DNA of 48,082 bases, taken from Welwitschia mirabilis. Lineage: Eukaryota; Gnetophyta; Gnetopsida; Welwitschiales. Shown here one piece after another: positions 1 through 11,250 of this stretch. The position numbers and the translations under genes are program-made. Location: assembly GCA_051453625.1 (NCBI GenBank), contig JBOZIK010000001.1, forward strand, positions 191,336,227 to 191,384,308, written 5' to 3'. Positions within the stretch are counted from its first letter, which is position 1. Every line of letters begins with the position of its first letter. The notes under the pieces were generated by a model. It saw only the letters and a program-made list of their open reading frames with translations, was not told where the DNA came from and made no database searches.

Positions 1-239
1 AGATTAATTAATGAGAAGTTGTAAGAGGTTGGGTAAGAGATGAAAGTGATGTATAAATGACAAAATGAATTTTATTTATAACTCATGCACCTAATTTGGG
101 TGAGTAATCTTCTTTATTAAATTAATAATATTAATTACATGCATCATTTCCTCATATAGTACCTTCTCAATCCTTCATAAGCTCATAATTAATCCAAAAC
201 ATATTTAAAATGCATTAAAAGAATAAATGCACCAATTTC

Positions 240-947
240 NNNNNNNNNNNNNNNNNNNNNNNNNNNNNNNNNNNNNNNNNNNNNNNNNNNNNNNNNNNNN
301 NNNNNNNNNNNNNNNNNNNNNNNNNNNNNNNNNNNNNNNNNNNNNNNNNNNNNNNNNNNNNNNNNNNNNNNNNNNNNNNNNNNNNNNNNNNNNNNNNNNN
401 NNNNNNNNNNNNNNNNNNNNNNNNNNNNNNNNNNNNNNNNNNNNNNNNNNNNNNNNNNNNNNNNNNNNNNNNNNNNNNNNNNNNNNNNNNNNNNNNNNNN
501 NNNNNNNNNNNNNNNNNNNNNNNNNNNNNNNNNNNNNNNNNNNNNNNNNNNNNNNNNNNNNNNNNNNNNNNNNNNNNNNNNNNNNNNNNNNNNNNNNNNN
601 NNNNNNNNNNNNNNNNNNNNNNNNNNNNNNNNNNNNNNNNNNNNNNNNNNNNNNNNNNNNNNNNNNNNNNNNNNNNNNNNNNNNNNNNNNNNNNNNNNNN
701 NNNNNNNNNNNNNNNNNNNNNNNNNNNNNNNNNNNNNNNNNNNNNNNNNNNNNNNNNNNNNNNNNNNNNNNNNNNNNNNNNNNNNNNNNNNNNNNNNNNN
801 NNNNNNNNNNNNNNNNNNNNNNNNNNNNNNNNNNNNNNNNNNNNNNNNNNNNNNNNNNNNNNNNNNNNNNNNNNNNNNNNNNNNNNNNNNNNNNNNNNNN
901 NNNNNNNNNNNNNNNNNNNNNNNNNNNNNNNNNNNNNNNNNNNNNNN
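240..947. other. Assembly gap (708 N)
   Basis: Run of N. The right edge opens directly into the 5S-like tandem array, so further units may be hidden in the gap. The 239 bases before it are AT-rich and hold nothing I recognise. Confidence 0.99.
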
Positions 948-1023
948 AAAATGTGGATTATAACACAACCTCAGACTAAGTGATATATGATGGTTTTCCT
1001 TACCTTGCCTTTTACCTAGTGGG

Positions 1024-1123
1024 ACATGTTCACCACTATATTATGGAGCTTAGAAACTCTATAATTAAGCACGCCTAGTGTGGAATATAACTGGGATGGG
1101 TAACCTCTCAAGAAGTTCCACCT
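1024..1123 (+). pseudogene. Degenerate 5S rRNA-like sequence, copy A
   Basis: The 3' two-thirds aligns with plant 5S rRNA: an AACTC segment, the attaagcacgc equivalent of box A, the ctgggatggg equivalent of the intermediate element, and an acctctcaagaagt version of box C (canonical ACCTCCTGGGAAGT). The 5' part is barely recognisable. There are too many substitutions for a functional 5S gene. Confidence 0.65.
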
Positions 1124-1290
1124 ACAAATATAGGCCAAGTCTGTGGATGATCTCATCAGACTACTTATAATTCCTCCTCTATATATTCAAGGTTTAATTC
1201 TAAAATTTATCTATGAGTGGAGAAAATGAGGCTTAACAATCTTAGGCTAAGTGGCATATGATGGTTTTCCCTGCCTTGCCTTTTAATTTG

Positions 1291-1393
1291 TGGAATATGT
1301 CCATCACTGTATTATAGAGCTTAGAAACTCCATAGTTAAGCAAGCATAACATGGAGCACAACTGAGATGGATGGCCTCTTGGGAAGTGCCACC
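1291..1393 (+). pseudogene. Degenerate 5S rRNA-like sequence, copy B
   Basis: Same architecture as copy A. It keeps actccatagttaagcaagc (box A region) and ggcctcttgggaagtgcc (box C region). Box C is closer to the 5S consensus than in copy A, so the copies have diverged independently. Confidence 0.68.
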
Positions 1394-1584
1394 TGAAAAT
1401 ATAGGTTAGGGCCCTCACTATAGTAATCAATCCCATGAGGGATTTTATCATACTACTTACAACCCGCATCTATATATTTAAAGTCTGATTCTAAAATTTA
1501 TCTCTGGGTGGAAAAAATAAGGCTTAACAACCTCAGGCTAAGTGGTATATGATGGTTTTCCCTTCCTTTCCTTTTTAACTCATT

Positions 1585-1684
1585 AAACATGTCCATCATT
1601 ATACTATGGAGCTTAAAACTCCATGGTTAAGTAAGCCTAGCATGGAGCAGAACTGGAATGGATGACCTCCTGGGAAGTGCCACC
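1585..1684 (+). pseudogene. Degenerate 5S rRNA-like sequence, copy C
   Basis: Best preserved of the three at the 3' end: gatgacctcctgggaagtgc is nearly identical to the 5S box C region, preceded by actccatggttaagtaagc. The 5' half (atgtccatcattata) is weakly 5S-like. The array ends about 100 bp downstream, where the shared spacer breaks off near 1790. Confidence 0.7.
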
Positions 1685-1790
1685 TACAAGTGTAGGCTAG
1701 AACCCCCACTATAGTTATTAGGCTCATAGGTTATTTCAACATACTAGTTATAGCCCCTTTTTATATATTCAAGGTTTAATCCTAAAAATA

Positions 1791-3167
1791 TCAAAAACAA
1801 AAAAAGTTCTACATTCTAAAAAAGAAATCTAAAATGAAATTACCATAGATAATATAAAATACAAGATCACATGCAATGCCAAGTTAAGGAATTAGCATTT
1901 AATAACTTGGGGTTATCTCCAAAAAAAAATAATTGTTTAATCTATTAATTATATATAGATGGAATTATTAATTCATACATAGGCTTTAGTAGCAAAATTA
2001 CTTATTATAATATACACTCAAGTAATTTCTTATTTTTCCATAGATGGTAAAGAGTGGAGTGTAATCCTAAATTGCAAAGATGACTACCTAAAGGTAATCA
2101 CTTGTGAATAAGATACTAGTCAAAGTTCTTATTTCTTAATAGTGTAGGAGTTTGAAAATATTTTAATTCACATGATTTTATTATCATCCATTTCTTATTT
2201 CATTTTTAAAATATAAGAAATCATTGTATCTTCTTTTATTAAATTGTGGACCCTTTTTGATCTATAATGCAGAACCTATGAAGAATTTTTCCATTGAAAA
2301 TTTTGTAGGACTGAGTTATTGTTATTATTACTAATCATCTTATCTTCTAAAGGAGTGAATAATTAATTGTAACATCTCTTAATGATATGTGTGGAACTAC
2401 AGAGAGATTGAAATAAGTCTCATGATAAATACTTCCCATTGTTAGCAACACACACTAAAGACATCAAACTATTTACATTTAATAAGGTTTCAAGTAAGGC
2501 TTTGAACAATTTTTTAACACATTTCTAATTGAAATATATCAAGGTGAAATCCTCTAATGTAAGGAATTATGAATTTTCAATGAATTACAGTGAATGAAAT
2601 TATGAATCATTTTTTTATGTAGATCAAATACTCTTAAAGATGTGCATATCTTATAGTATGACTAGGCGATGCTATGTTTTATATTTATTATTTTCATAGT
2701 GATCAAAGATAGAAACCTAATAAAGTGAATAAAAAACATAAGTACTTAAAATAATAGACTTTACAGTAGGAATTTTTATGTAAAACATAGTTTCTTTACA
2801 TTTCATATATCAATATTTTTCCTAACCTTGTCAAGAGTCTTCTTCTAAAGCTTAGAGGTTATTATTCAAAGGAAAATGCTATCTAGAATATTAATGATGT
2901 CATTTTTTATAATACTCTTCTAAGGTTTATGCTTTAAAAACTGAAGATCGCCTCTACTATTAAATACTAAAGACTTCTCCTAATTAACCATAGATCCTAA
3001 AAGTATGCAATATTACTTAGTTCTATCAAGAAGCTTATTAATTGAGATTTTTTCATTCTCTATAAAAAAAAAATTAGTAAAGTACATATTTATCATTCAT
3101 TTAGAACTAAAATTAATTTTAATGCCTTGTAACAACTCATCTTCTAAGTATTTCTTAATGTAATAGC
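1791..3167. other. AT-rich region without recognised gene
   Basis: No reading frame of note, no recognisable protein trace and no clear repeat. Likely decayed transposon DNA by context, but I see no positive evidence for that. Confidence 0.5.
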
Positions 3168-3596
3168 TTAATAAATCAGCTATAATAAGTAGAAAAGGGG
3201 TAATTAAAAATCATATCATGATAATCTTATATAAGAAAAGTATCAGAATATTTAATATTAGTTAATGAGAAAATAGAATAAAGAAAGAGAGTAGAAATAT
3301 TCTCGAATAACAAAACAAATCCAAATTATTCTATCTACTTCCAAAGAATTAAATGAGAAGTCCTATGAAGTGCAAATCTCATGTATGGTTTTATATAGTG
3401 ACATTAAATACAATTATTAACCTTTCCAATATCAACCCCAAAATACCAAACTCTGCCTTATATAGAGTTGCTAGAGTATAATTAACCTTTGAATTTGAAA
3501 TAAATCAGCATAATAAATAGAAAAGGGGTAATTAGTGAATCCTATCATACTAATTTGTATATATGAAAAGTATTATAATTCTCTATATTAGTTGCT
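3168..3596. repeat. Direct repeat pair (~95 bp, 330 bp apart)
   Basis: 3168-3266 and 3498-3596 share an aligned block: aaatcagc, a tagaaaaggggtaatta core, then atc(a/c)tatcat and a gaaaagtat tail ending near tattagtt. The spacer between them is AT-rich. It may be an LTR internal duplication or a short tandem duplication. The second copy runs into the gap at 3611. Confidence 0.6.
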
Positions 3597-3610
3597 ATGT
3601 GAGCATTATT

Positions 3611-4567
3611 NNNNNNNNNNNNNNNNNNNNNNNNNNNNNNNNNNNNNNNNNNNNNNNNNNNNNNNNNNNNNNNNNNNNNNNNNNNNNNNNNNNNNNNNNN
3701 NNNNNNNNNNNNNNNNNNNNNNNNNNNNNNNNNNNNNNNNNNNNNNNNNNNNNNNNNNNNNNNNNNNNNNNNNNNNNNNNNNNNNNNNNNNNNNNNNNNN
3801 NNNNNNNNNNNNNNNNNNNNNNNNNNNNNNNNNNNNNNNNNNNNNNNNNNNNNNNNNNNNNNNNNNNNNNNNNNNNNNNNNNNNNNNNNNNNNNNNNNNN
3901 NNNNNNNNNNNNNNNNNNNNNNNNNNNNNNNNNNNNNNNNNNNNNNNNNNNNNNNNNNNNNNNNNNNNNNNNNNNNNNNNNNNNNNNNNNNNNNNNNNNN
4001 NNNNNNNNNNNNNNNNNNNNNNNNNNNNNNNNNNNNNNNNNNNNNNNNNNNNNNNNNNNNNNNNNNNNNNNNNNNNNNNNNNNNNNNNNNNNNNNNNNNN
4101 NNNNNNNNNNNNNNNNNNNNNNNNNNNNNNNNNNNNNNNNNNNNNNNNNNNNNNNNNNNNNNNNNNNNNNNNNNNNNNNNNNNNNNNNNNNNNNNNNNNN
4201 NNNNNNNNNNNNNNNNNNNNNNNNNNNNNNNNNNNNNNNNNNNNNNNNNNNNNNNNNNNNNNNNNNNNNNNNNNNNNNNNNNNNNNNNNNNNNNNNNNNN
4301 NNNNNNNNNNNNNNNNNNNNNNNNNNNNNNNNNNNNNNNNNNNNNNNNNNNNNNNNNNNNNNNNNNNNNNNNNNNNNNNNNNNNNNNNNNNNNNNNNNNN
4401 NNNNNNNNNNNNNNNNNNNNNNNNNNNNNNNNNNNNNNNNNNNNNNNNNNNNNNNNNNNNNNNNNNNNNNNNNNNNNNNNNNNNNNNNNNNNNNNNNNNN
4501 NNNNNNNNNNNNNNNNNNNNNNNNNNNNNNNNNNNNNNNNNNNNNNNNNNNNNNNNNNNNNNNNNNN
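3611..4567. other. Assembly gap (957 N)
   Basis: Run of N. It interrupts an AT-rich, probably retroelement-derived region. No flanking homology between the two edges was seen. Confidence 0.99.
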
Positions 4568-5911
4568 AAATAAAGCCTCTTTGCTCTTGATTAATAATGT
4601 TTAGAATAATTTTTATACTCTTTTTATAAGACATTGTTTCTATATTTTCTAAGAAAAAATTAGTAATGTCATTGATTTATAATTATTAATTAAGTTTATA
4701 TTCTATATTTAGAAAAGTAATTAATAAATCATTTATTTAAATAAAGTTCTAACACATGCTTAGACATGACTACTTCGATTACCTTAAAGTAGTCATTACT
4801 AATAATATTCTTGTGCTCTTTATAACATTTTGTAAGTAGGAAATTAAGGCTTGGATATTTACCACATATTAAGACTAATGTACTTTGTATTGCATGAACG
4901 GACTAATAGACTGTGAGGTCTGTCTAGATGTAATAAATTTCAGTTTCATTTGTAATATGTTCATTGTTTAAAAATTTAGGGATAAAACTAGTAATATTAT
5001 CAAATTTATTAGAATTAAATTATTTTTATTTAAATGATATTTTTAAATGGTTGGTTAGAATATCCAAAATATTATTAGGATAAAAGATCCCTAAATTTTC
5101 TAAGATTAATTTTTTGATTTAGTTTACTCTCGACTAGTACATCTTACCATTAATAAAAGAACTTTCAACATAACATTGAACTCATTACTAAATAGATTTT
5201 ATTTTGACTAACTCCTCTTAGGTAACTAAATTGAAAGGATCAATCTAAAGCTACTAACAAAGGTCTAAAATTTTCATTTTGATTTTATCATACTCCAATC
5301 TTTACAATTTTCCACCTATTTACAAGTAAATCTTGTATTCTTTTTTACTCCTTATGTGGCTCTGGTTAATCTATCTAATCAAATGTTTGTTGAGGATGTG
5401 GATCAACATTTCATATTCAAAAAAATAAATATTTGCTTATAGTTTTAGAAAAAATATTATATTTATACAATAAAGGAACTATTTTAATTTTTATTATTAA
5501 AAAGTACTATAGTTAGATTTCAAAACACTAGGAAAATAATCTAATAATGTAACATTTTGATAGGTATGAAAAGAAAAATAATTACTTTGGAATAAAATTA
5601 AGGATATATAGAAATTACCTATATATCTCATATTAAGTATAAAACTTATCTGAGTATCTCATAATAAGTATCTCTCTTTTTGCATGTTGCTTTAGGTAGA
5701 ATCAAGGTGCCATATATAATACAATTTGAAAGCTGCATTAGTAAAATAAGACTTTTTCTTGAAATGTAGCTAGCAATCTAATTCTTATGATTTAAAAGGT
5801 AAGAAATGACCTTTGATTTTATCATTTACATACTCGACGTCATTAAAGTGTCTATCAAATTTCCAAAGGATCTTAGATAAAAAATTTCCATTTATTACCA
5901 TAGATTATTCT
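4568..5911 (-). pseudogene. Possible decayed Ty1/copia fragment
   Basis: On the minus strand near 5720-5670 the translation reads KLYYIWHLDST, a stop, then SNMQKERYLL. This resembles the copia aspartic protease signature (WxLDSGASxHMTxxKxxF), with the Gly replaced and a stop next to it. Other parts do not give a convincing gag, integrase or RT match, and the rest of the stretch is AT-rich and full of stops. The LTR element at 5912-8565 is inserted at its right side. Weak call, based on one motif. Confidence 0.3.
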
Positions 5912-6333
5912 TGTAATGTTCCAATTTACTAAATTAATATTAGTCTTACATCTAATAAGAAATATTAATAATTAAAAGGATTAAGAAAATAATAACATGT
6001 TAATTGGCTAGTACTAATGTATTTCTTTATTAGAATAATAGCAACGTGGCCTCTATTCCTTGCTCTAGCCCTAGATTAGTGGTTAAAGGTAAAGATGTGG
6101 AATTCAATATCAACCCCCTTTTAGGACCCTTGAGGATTAGCTAAGATTACCCTTGGTTTCATCCACCCTATCTATTCACCCCTACCTAATGCCATAGGCN
6201 NNNNNNNNNNNNNNNNNNNNNNNNNNNTATAAATCTCAGGGTTACACCCTTTCATTACAACGGTAGTTATTCTTAACTACACTTTAACTTTATTTAATAG
6301 TTAATTAATTAAAAGTGATTTTAAAACATTACA
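5912..6333 (+). repeat. 5' LTR of the non-autonomous element
   Basis: Aligns along its length with 8143-8565. It contains a 28-N gap at 6200-6227. The matching stretch of the 3' LTR, between cataggc and tataaatc, is also 28 bases, so the gap size is right. Divergence from the 3' LTR is substantial by eye, so the insertion is old. Confidence 0.85.
6200..6227. other. Assembly gap (28 N) inside the 5' LTR
   Basis: Short run of N. The partner LTR indicates that the missing bases correspond to 8430-8457, just upstream of the tataaat box. Confidence 0.97.
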
Positions 6334-7375
6334 TTTCCTTCCTCTTAATTTTGTTGTTTGTCCTTTAGCAAAGACCCTTTAGTGGATCGAGTGCTTTATC
6401 CATTTTTAGTTTTTATTATCATCTTGTTGTCTTATGCATTTAGATAGTACTTTGTTTTTCTGTAAGCATTTTTAATAGATTTAATATCCAAAGTATATAA
6501 GATGATTTAGATGTTGGATAAAAGTATACCAATGAAACTATTGATAAGCTACTTCTTAGAGAAATTCTTTTGATACTTTCTCAAGCATTAGAAATCCAAC
6601 TAGGATTCATTCAAGGGATGTTTTCTTAGGCATATACACTAAAAAGAAATCATCTGATCCTCAATAAGATCATCAAGGATTATCTTCTTTTTAAATTATT
6701 GTGCATTTATGATAAGAAAATAGTAGTATAGATGCATCTTTTCTAGGGTAGTATATTTTAGATGATAGAATATTTCTCTACCTATTAAAGCCAAGACATA
6801 ACTTTCTCAGTGGTTCTTACTTTACTTCATAAATTTGTAGATGGATCATTTTGATAATTCTATTGCTCTCTCACTTATTTGTTATTGAAAAATTAGTTAT
6901 GTTAGATAAGAATTCTTGTAATATGACTTCTTTATTTAGAAGTCTTATCTATAGTCTTTGCAAATTCATCTATTTAGGAGGAGAGTTCTATCCAAAATTG
7001 GATGGTTATTTATGCACTATTTGTAGATCATGTGCTGTTGGGGAGTCTAGTCATTCCAAGCATAATAGAAGGAAGTCTATCCTATTGAAGAGCTCTTGAT
7101 TTTATGAGTGATTTTCATTTAATTAGTTCTCAGTTTGTGTTTTAGTTAAGAATTTGTCCTCCTCTCCATGACTCTTTAATTGATTTTATGTCTCCATTCT
7201 TTTGTATCTTCATTGATGGGATTTACTGATCTTAAAGAGGGATGCTTTAAAAAGTCTATTCTGTAACTATTAAAATGATTAATTAATGCTTAATAACTAT
7301 TAAAAAGCTAGTTTATAACTTGTGTAACTATCATATCTATTACAACTAAGATAGTAGGCATGGTGATAAAAAACT
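6334..7375. other. Internal non-coding region of the LTR element
   Basis: AT-rich, about 1 kb between the 5' LTR and the minisatellite. An open stretch at 6851-7099 (82 codons, plus strand) resembles no retroelement protein I know and is probably chance. Confidence 0.5.
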
Positions 7376-8060
7376 GGAATGTCAACCTTAGGAGGCAACA
7401 ACTTTAATATGAGGATCCATGACAAAGCGTGAAGTTGACCTCCTAGCTACGATGTTAGATCTTGTAGCCAAGTGTGAATTCATCCCTTCAATTATGATGT
7501 AAACCTCTAACTGCAACATTAGACTATGTGCCTAAGTGCGATGTTGGCCTTCTAACTATGATGTTAGACTTCATGGCCATGTGTGCTATTACCTCCAACT
7601 ATGACATCAGCCTTCAATTGTGACGTTAGACTCCATGACTAAGTGTAATGTCAATGTTTCAACCACAACATCAGATTTGGTGATCAATTTTAATGTTGGC
7701 TTTCTAACTATGAAAACTATGATGTTGGAATCTATGATTAAGTGTAATGTTAGCCTATCAATTATGACATTGGCCTTCTAACTGTGACATCAAGCCTCAT
7801 GACCAAATGTAACATTGACCCTTCAACTACAACATCGATTTTCAACTACTATATTAGACTTCATAACCAAGTGCAAGATCTACCTTCCGACTGTGACGCT
7901 AGGCCTCATTATTAAGTGTAATGTGGACCCTTCAATTGTGACATCAGCCTCTAACTACAATGTTAAACTTCATGACTAAGTGTGACGTTAGTCCTCCAAT
8001 TGAAACAACTACATTGCCACACACCATGATCAAGTGCAACATTAGCCCTCTAACTGTGTT
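7376..8060. repeat. Degenerate minisatellite with ~20-bp monomers
   Basis: About a dozen units are anchored by an aagtg-type motif at roughly 7424, 7470, 7533, 7578, 7641, 7685, 7740, 7805, 7869, 7914, 7979 and 8033. Most spacings fall near 45 or near 64, with two near 55. This fits a 20-bp monomer (variants of ccaactatgacatcagcct) used two or three times per unit, plus a 5-bp ttcat joint. The array lies wholly inside the non-autonomous LTR element. Confidence 0.75.
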
Positions 8061-8142
8061 TAATTAGAATTGTATTTTTATATTTTATCCTACTTGGATT
8101 TGGAAGATAGCAATTTACCACCTTGATGATTTTGATACACAT

Positions 8143-8565
8143 TGTAATGTTCCAATTTACTAAGTTAAGATTAGCATTACATTTAATAATGGACACTAGA
8201 GATTAAAAGGATAAGTAAAATAATAACATATTAATTGGGTAAAACTAATATATTTCTTTATTAAAATGGTAGTAATTTTACCTTTACGCCTTGCTCCAAC
8301 CCTAGATTAGTACTCAAAGATACAGTTATAGACTATGACATTAGCCCCTCTCTTAGGGTCGTAGGATCGTACAAGATTGTTATCAATTTCATCCATCTAG
8401 TCTATCCACCCTTACCTAATGTCATAGGCTTAAAAACAATATGAAAAGACATAATGCTATAAATCCAAGGGTTACACCCTTTCATTACAGTAGCAGTTAT
8501 CCTTAAATATATTTTTAATTCATTAGTAATAATAATTTAACTAAAAGTGATTTTGGAACATTGCA
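8143..8565 (+). repeat. 3' LTR of the non-autonomous element
   Basis: Ungapped LTR copy, TGTAATGTTCC at the start and GGAACATTGCA at the end, followed by attcc (the TSD partner of attct at 5907-5911). It carries tataaat at 8458-8464, placed as an LTR TATA box would be, and an agggttacaccctttcatta segment conserved in the 5' LTR. Confidence 0.87.
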
Positions 8566-10800
8566 ATTCCTATCACATAGATCATTATAACCATAAATAA
8601 AAAACATGTCAAAATCCATCATTTGATTCTTCAAAATTTACTTAGGTTTCTTAATTTTAATAGTTAATTCCTTTGTTAACTAAGCAATTAGACCATTTAT
8701 TATTTATGATGATACATGAAATACTTTTTCCTTTACTTTGATTTGTATAAATAAAAAAAAAACCCTTAAGCATGAAAATCATGTAAAAATAAATATTATA
8801 ACTTCAAATGAACCTTTAAGTTCTTGCAAAAAATGAAATCAAAATTTTTATAAATATTCCTAACTATTACATTAGTTTTTCTATCATAGCCTATCAGTGA
8901 GGTTGCTTATCTTCTTATTAACTACAATCATGAAGAGATAACTTTAGAATTCTTAGTTATAGGTGGAATTTAAATGTCCTTAATAACAATAAAAGTTTGT
9001 TCATCTATCATGTTTTGAATCATTGCAAAAGGATTTATAGATAAAATATCTATAAAAACCTTTATTACTTGATTAGAAATTTGCATTATGAAATGCATAT
9101 GATTTTCATTTGAAAAAGAACTTCATTATTTTGTAATAGAAATTTTTAGATAGATTTATTTTCCATTCTTAAACTATATGAAAACCATCTTTATTAATGA
9201 CAAACTGATTCTTTCCTTTTATTGTTAATTAGTTCCTTTTCAAAAGGATATTTATTAAGTAAAGCATCTTACCACCTTCATTAACATCTCTAGACATATT
9301 ATTCTTTAATCTAGTAATAATAGAAAATTCTATATTTGTAGTTTTTTAAAGATCGTTTTAATTTATTGCATTCCATTATAGGTTCGTAGTTTTCAAATAT
9401 GGACATTATAGAAATAAATGATCCTCCATATAATAGTAATCATAGAAACTTAGAATAATAAATTAACTTACTAGCTAAGTAAAAATAGAATTTTTAGCCT
9501 TTGAGAAAAGAAATTATTTTATGTTCTCCAAATCTATTTGGATAAGAAATGTTTTCCATGTACCTTTAGAAGAAATCATAGTTTTTTCATCTAAACATTT
9601 TTAAGATGCTTAACAATCTCAAGCTTGTATTTTTCAAAAATTAATGGAATAATTTAATAATTTCAACATGCATAAAACTACATTAAACACTTCTCAGTAA
9701 TGTCTAGGTTAAATTTCCATGAACATGGAACTTTAATGCATACTCATGCTTGAAACTATGTATGCCAATCAATTAGTCGATAGGATCTTTATTTATAGCA
9801 TAAATGAATAAACAGTTATGAAAATAATGCTGGACATGCCTAGCAACTAGTCCATGATGCAAAAATAATGATTAAATTCATGTTAGAAAAGGTGAAAACT
9901 AAGGCAAGTAATCTAAAACTTGAATAAAAATGTATCTCAATTCATATTCAAAAGCATATTACTTAAAAATTTTATTAGAAAGTATTAAATCACTTATGTT
10001 ACCCACTGTTTTACCCTTCAAATTAGTTTTTGGAGTTATTTTAGACTTATTATCAATACTCTTAACTTGCATAAGAAGAATTGGAGAAACAATAATTGAT
10101 ACCTCACCAATTATAGGGTGATTTGCATGTAGAAAGATTTTATTTCTCCCTCCATAAAAAATTCAATGGCTGATACTCTAAAAATGCTAATCTTGAAAAT
10201 TTAATAGATATAAATCTTTTCCTAAAGAAATCTTTCAAATAGATATGTGTAGAATGAGTCAGAGATACAAATGTTCATTTGAACCAAGAATAAAAAATGT
10301 AAAAACTATTTGTTTTATTTAACTATTTTTTCTTTATCTCTGATTAAATTACCATCTATTAGCATGTTCACATCATAACCTTGACTTTATTATTATATGA
10401 TAATAAAAAAATTTATGATTTTTTATTTTTATTTTTTGCTTTATAATTGATCTTAATAAGAAAACTTGCTAACATTACAATAAATAAGGAGATCCATAGT
10501 CTTATCGTCGAAATATACTAGTAATTACAGATGATATTTTGACTAGTGTAATAATGAAAGGTGATGGTTTAGAGAGTGACGTAAAGGCTAATGGTTCTAA
10601 AACTTTCGATTATGTTTTTTACAAAGATTTATTTAAATCTTTGTTAAAATATTTCTTTTTTGTTTATAAATTCCTTTGTAGATTATTAGTTTTCTTTACT
10701 AGAAGAATAGTTTTACACTGGTAATTCAGGCTATCCTTAAATGCTTTAGTATTAAAGTTTTCATGCTTGTTATTTTTCATAGCATTTTCTAATTGTTAAA
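8566..10800. other. AT-rich region without recognised gene
   Basis: Stop-rich in all frames. The LTR element appears to have inserted into a pre-existing sequence that continues here, possibly the same decayed copia as at 4568-5911. The short open stretches at 9930-10121 and 10539-10724 match nothing I recognise. Confidence 0.45.
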
Positions 10801-11061
10801 CTTATGGATTCTAATATGGTTAATAAATCTATGAATATTAAGGCTTTGTATGAAATTCTTTAATCACTTGGAAATGGACACAGGATTTAAATCCAAATTC
10901 AGATGAGTATTTGGAAATTCTATGCTAAATTAAAGTATAGAATGTTACATCAATTTTTCATAGAGTTAAAACTAAAATTATTAAACTTATTGGTGTAATT
11001 CTTAAATCACAGATACTAGCATTTTGGAATGGTATGTAGGGCATAAGTTATTTTATGAAAA

Positions 11062-11250
11062 TTGACTTACATCATAGGAAGAAAGGTAGAACTAAAAATT
11101 AAGATGGGAAGTAAGAGTTGTGTCCAAAAAATTAAATATTATAATTTAAAGAATTTTTATGTCAATCATTACCATGAAGGCCACACTATCAAGGATTTTC
11201 AATTTTTAAGAAGAAAATTATTTACAAGCAAAAGAAATGGTTTTCTTTAA
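11062..11250 (+). pseudogene. LINE ORF1 zinc-knuckle fragment
   Basis: A 62-codon open fragment. Its middle reads KYYNLKNFYVNHYHEGHTIK, matching the plant LINE ORF1 pattern (EYENIPxxCxxCxxxGHxxxxC) in spacing. GH is kept, but the three Cys positions are Tyr, His and Phe. Without the Cys ligands this knuckle could not bind zinc. It is a remnant, not a gene. Confidence 0.55.

Larger units (their letters stand above)
967..1790 (+). repeat. Tandem array of three ~280-bp 5S-derived units
   Basis: Three head-to-tail units can be aligned by eye. The shared anchor (a ctaagtgg/ctaagtga stretch followed by atgatggttttcc) starts near 973, 1244 and 1535, giving periods of 271 and 291 bp. Each unit has a 5S-rRNA-like core and then an AT-rich spacer with a conserved tatatattcaaggttta-type tail. 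The 271-bp unit lacks about 20 bp of spacer. Two origins fit: a relic 5S rDNA array, or tandem LTRs of a Cassandra-type TRIM, a plant retrotransposon known to carry 5S sequence in its LTRs. I could not find clear TG...CA LTR ends or a primer-binding site between units, so the origin stays open. Confidence 0.75.
5912..8565 (+). mobile_element. Non-autonomous LTR retrotransposon (~2.65 kb) with TSD
   Basis: Two LTRs of 422 and 423 bp bound about 1.8 kb of internal DNA. LTRs start TGTAATGTTCC and end GGAACATTGCA (3' copy) or AAAACATTACA (5' copy), giving the short terminal inverted repeat expected of LTRs. The flanking bases are attct (5907-5911) and attcc (8566-8570), a 5-bp target-site duplication with one mismatch. 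The internal region has no gag or pol similarity and no long open frame, so the element must have been mobilised in trans, as in LARD/TRIM-like elements. I did not find a tRNA-like primer-binding site after 6333 nor a clean polypurine tract before 8143. A tataaat box in the LTR suggests plus-strand transcription. The internal region holds an unusual minisatellite. Confidence 0.85.

Noticed and set aside
189-979. Long apparent open frames across the N runs (also at 3563-4634, 32440-33096, 41697-41972)
   Set aside because: They are open only because N cannot encode a stop; the real bases at their ends are few and unremarkable.
6851-7099. 82-codon open stretch inside the non-autonomous LTR element as a gag remnant
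   Set aside because: No similarity to gag, no zinc knuckle in the right place, and no neighbouring pol.
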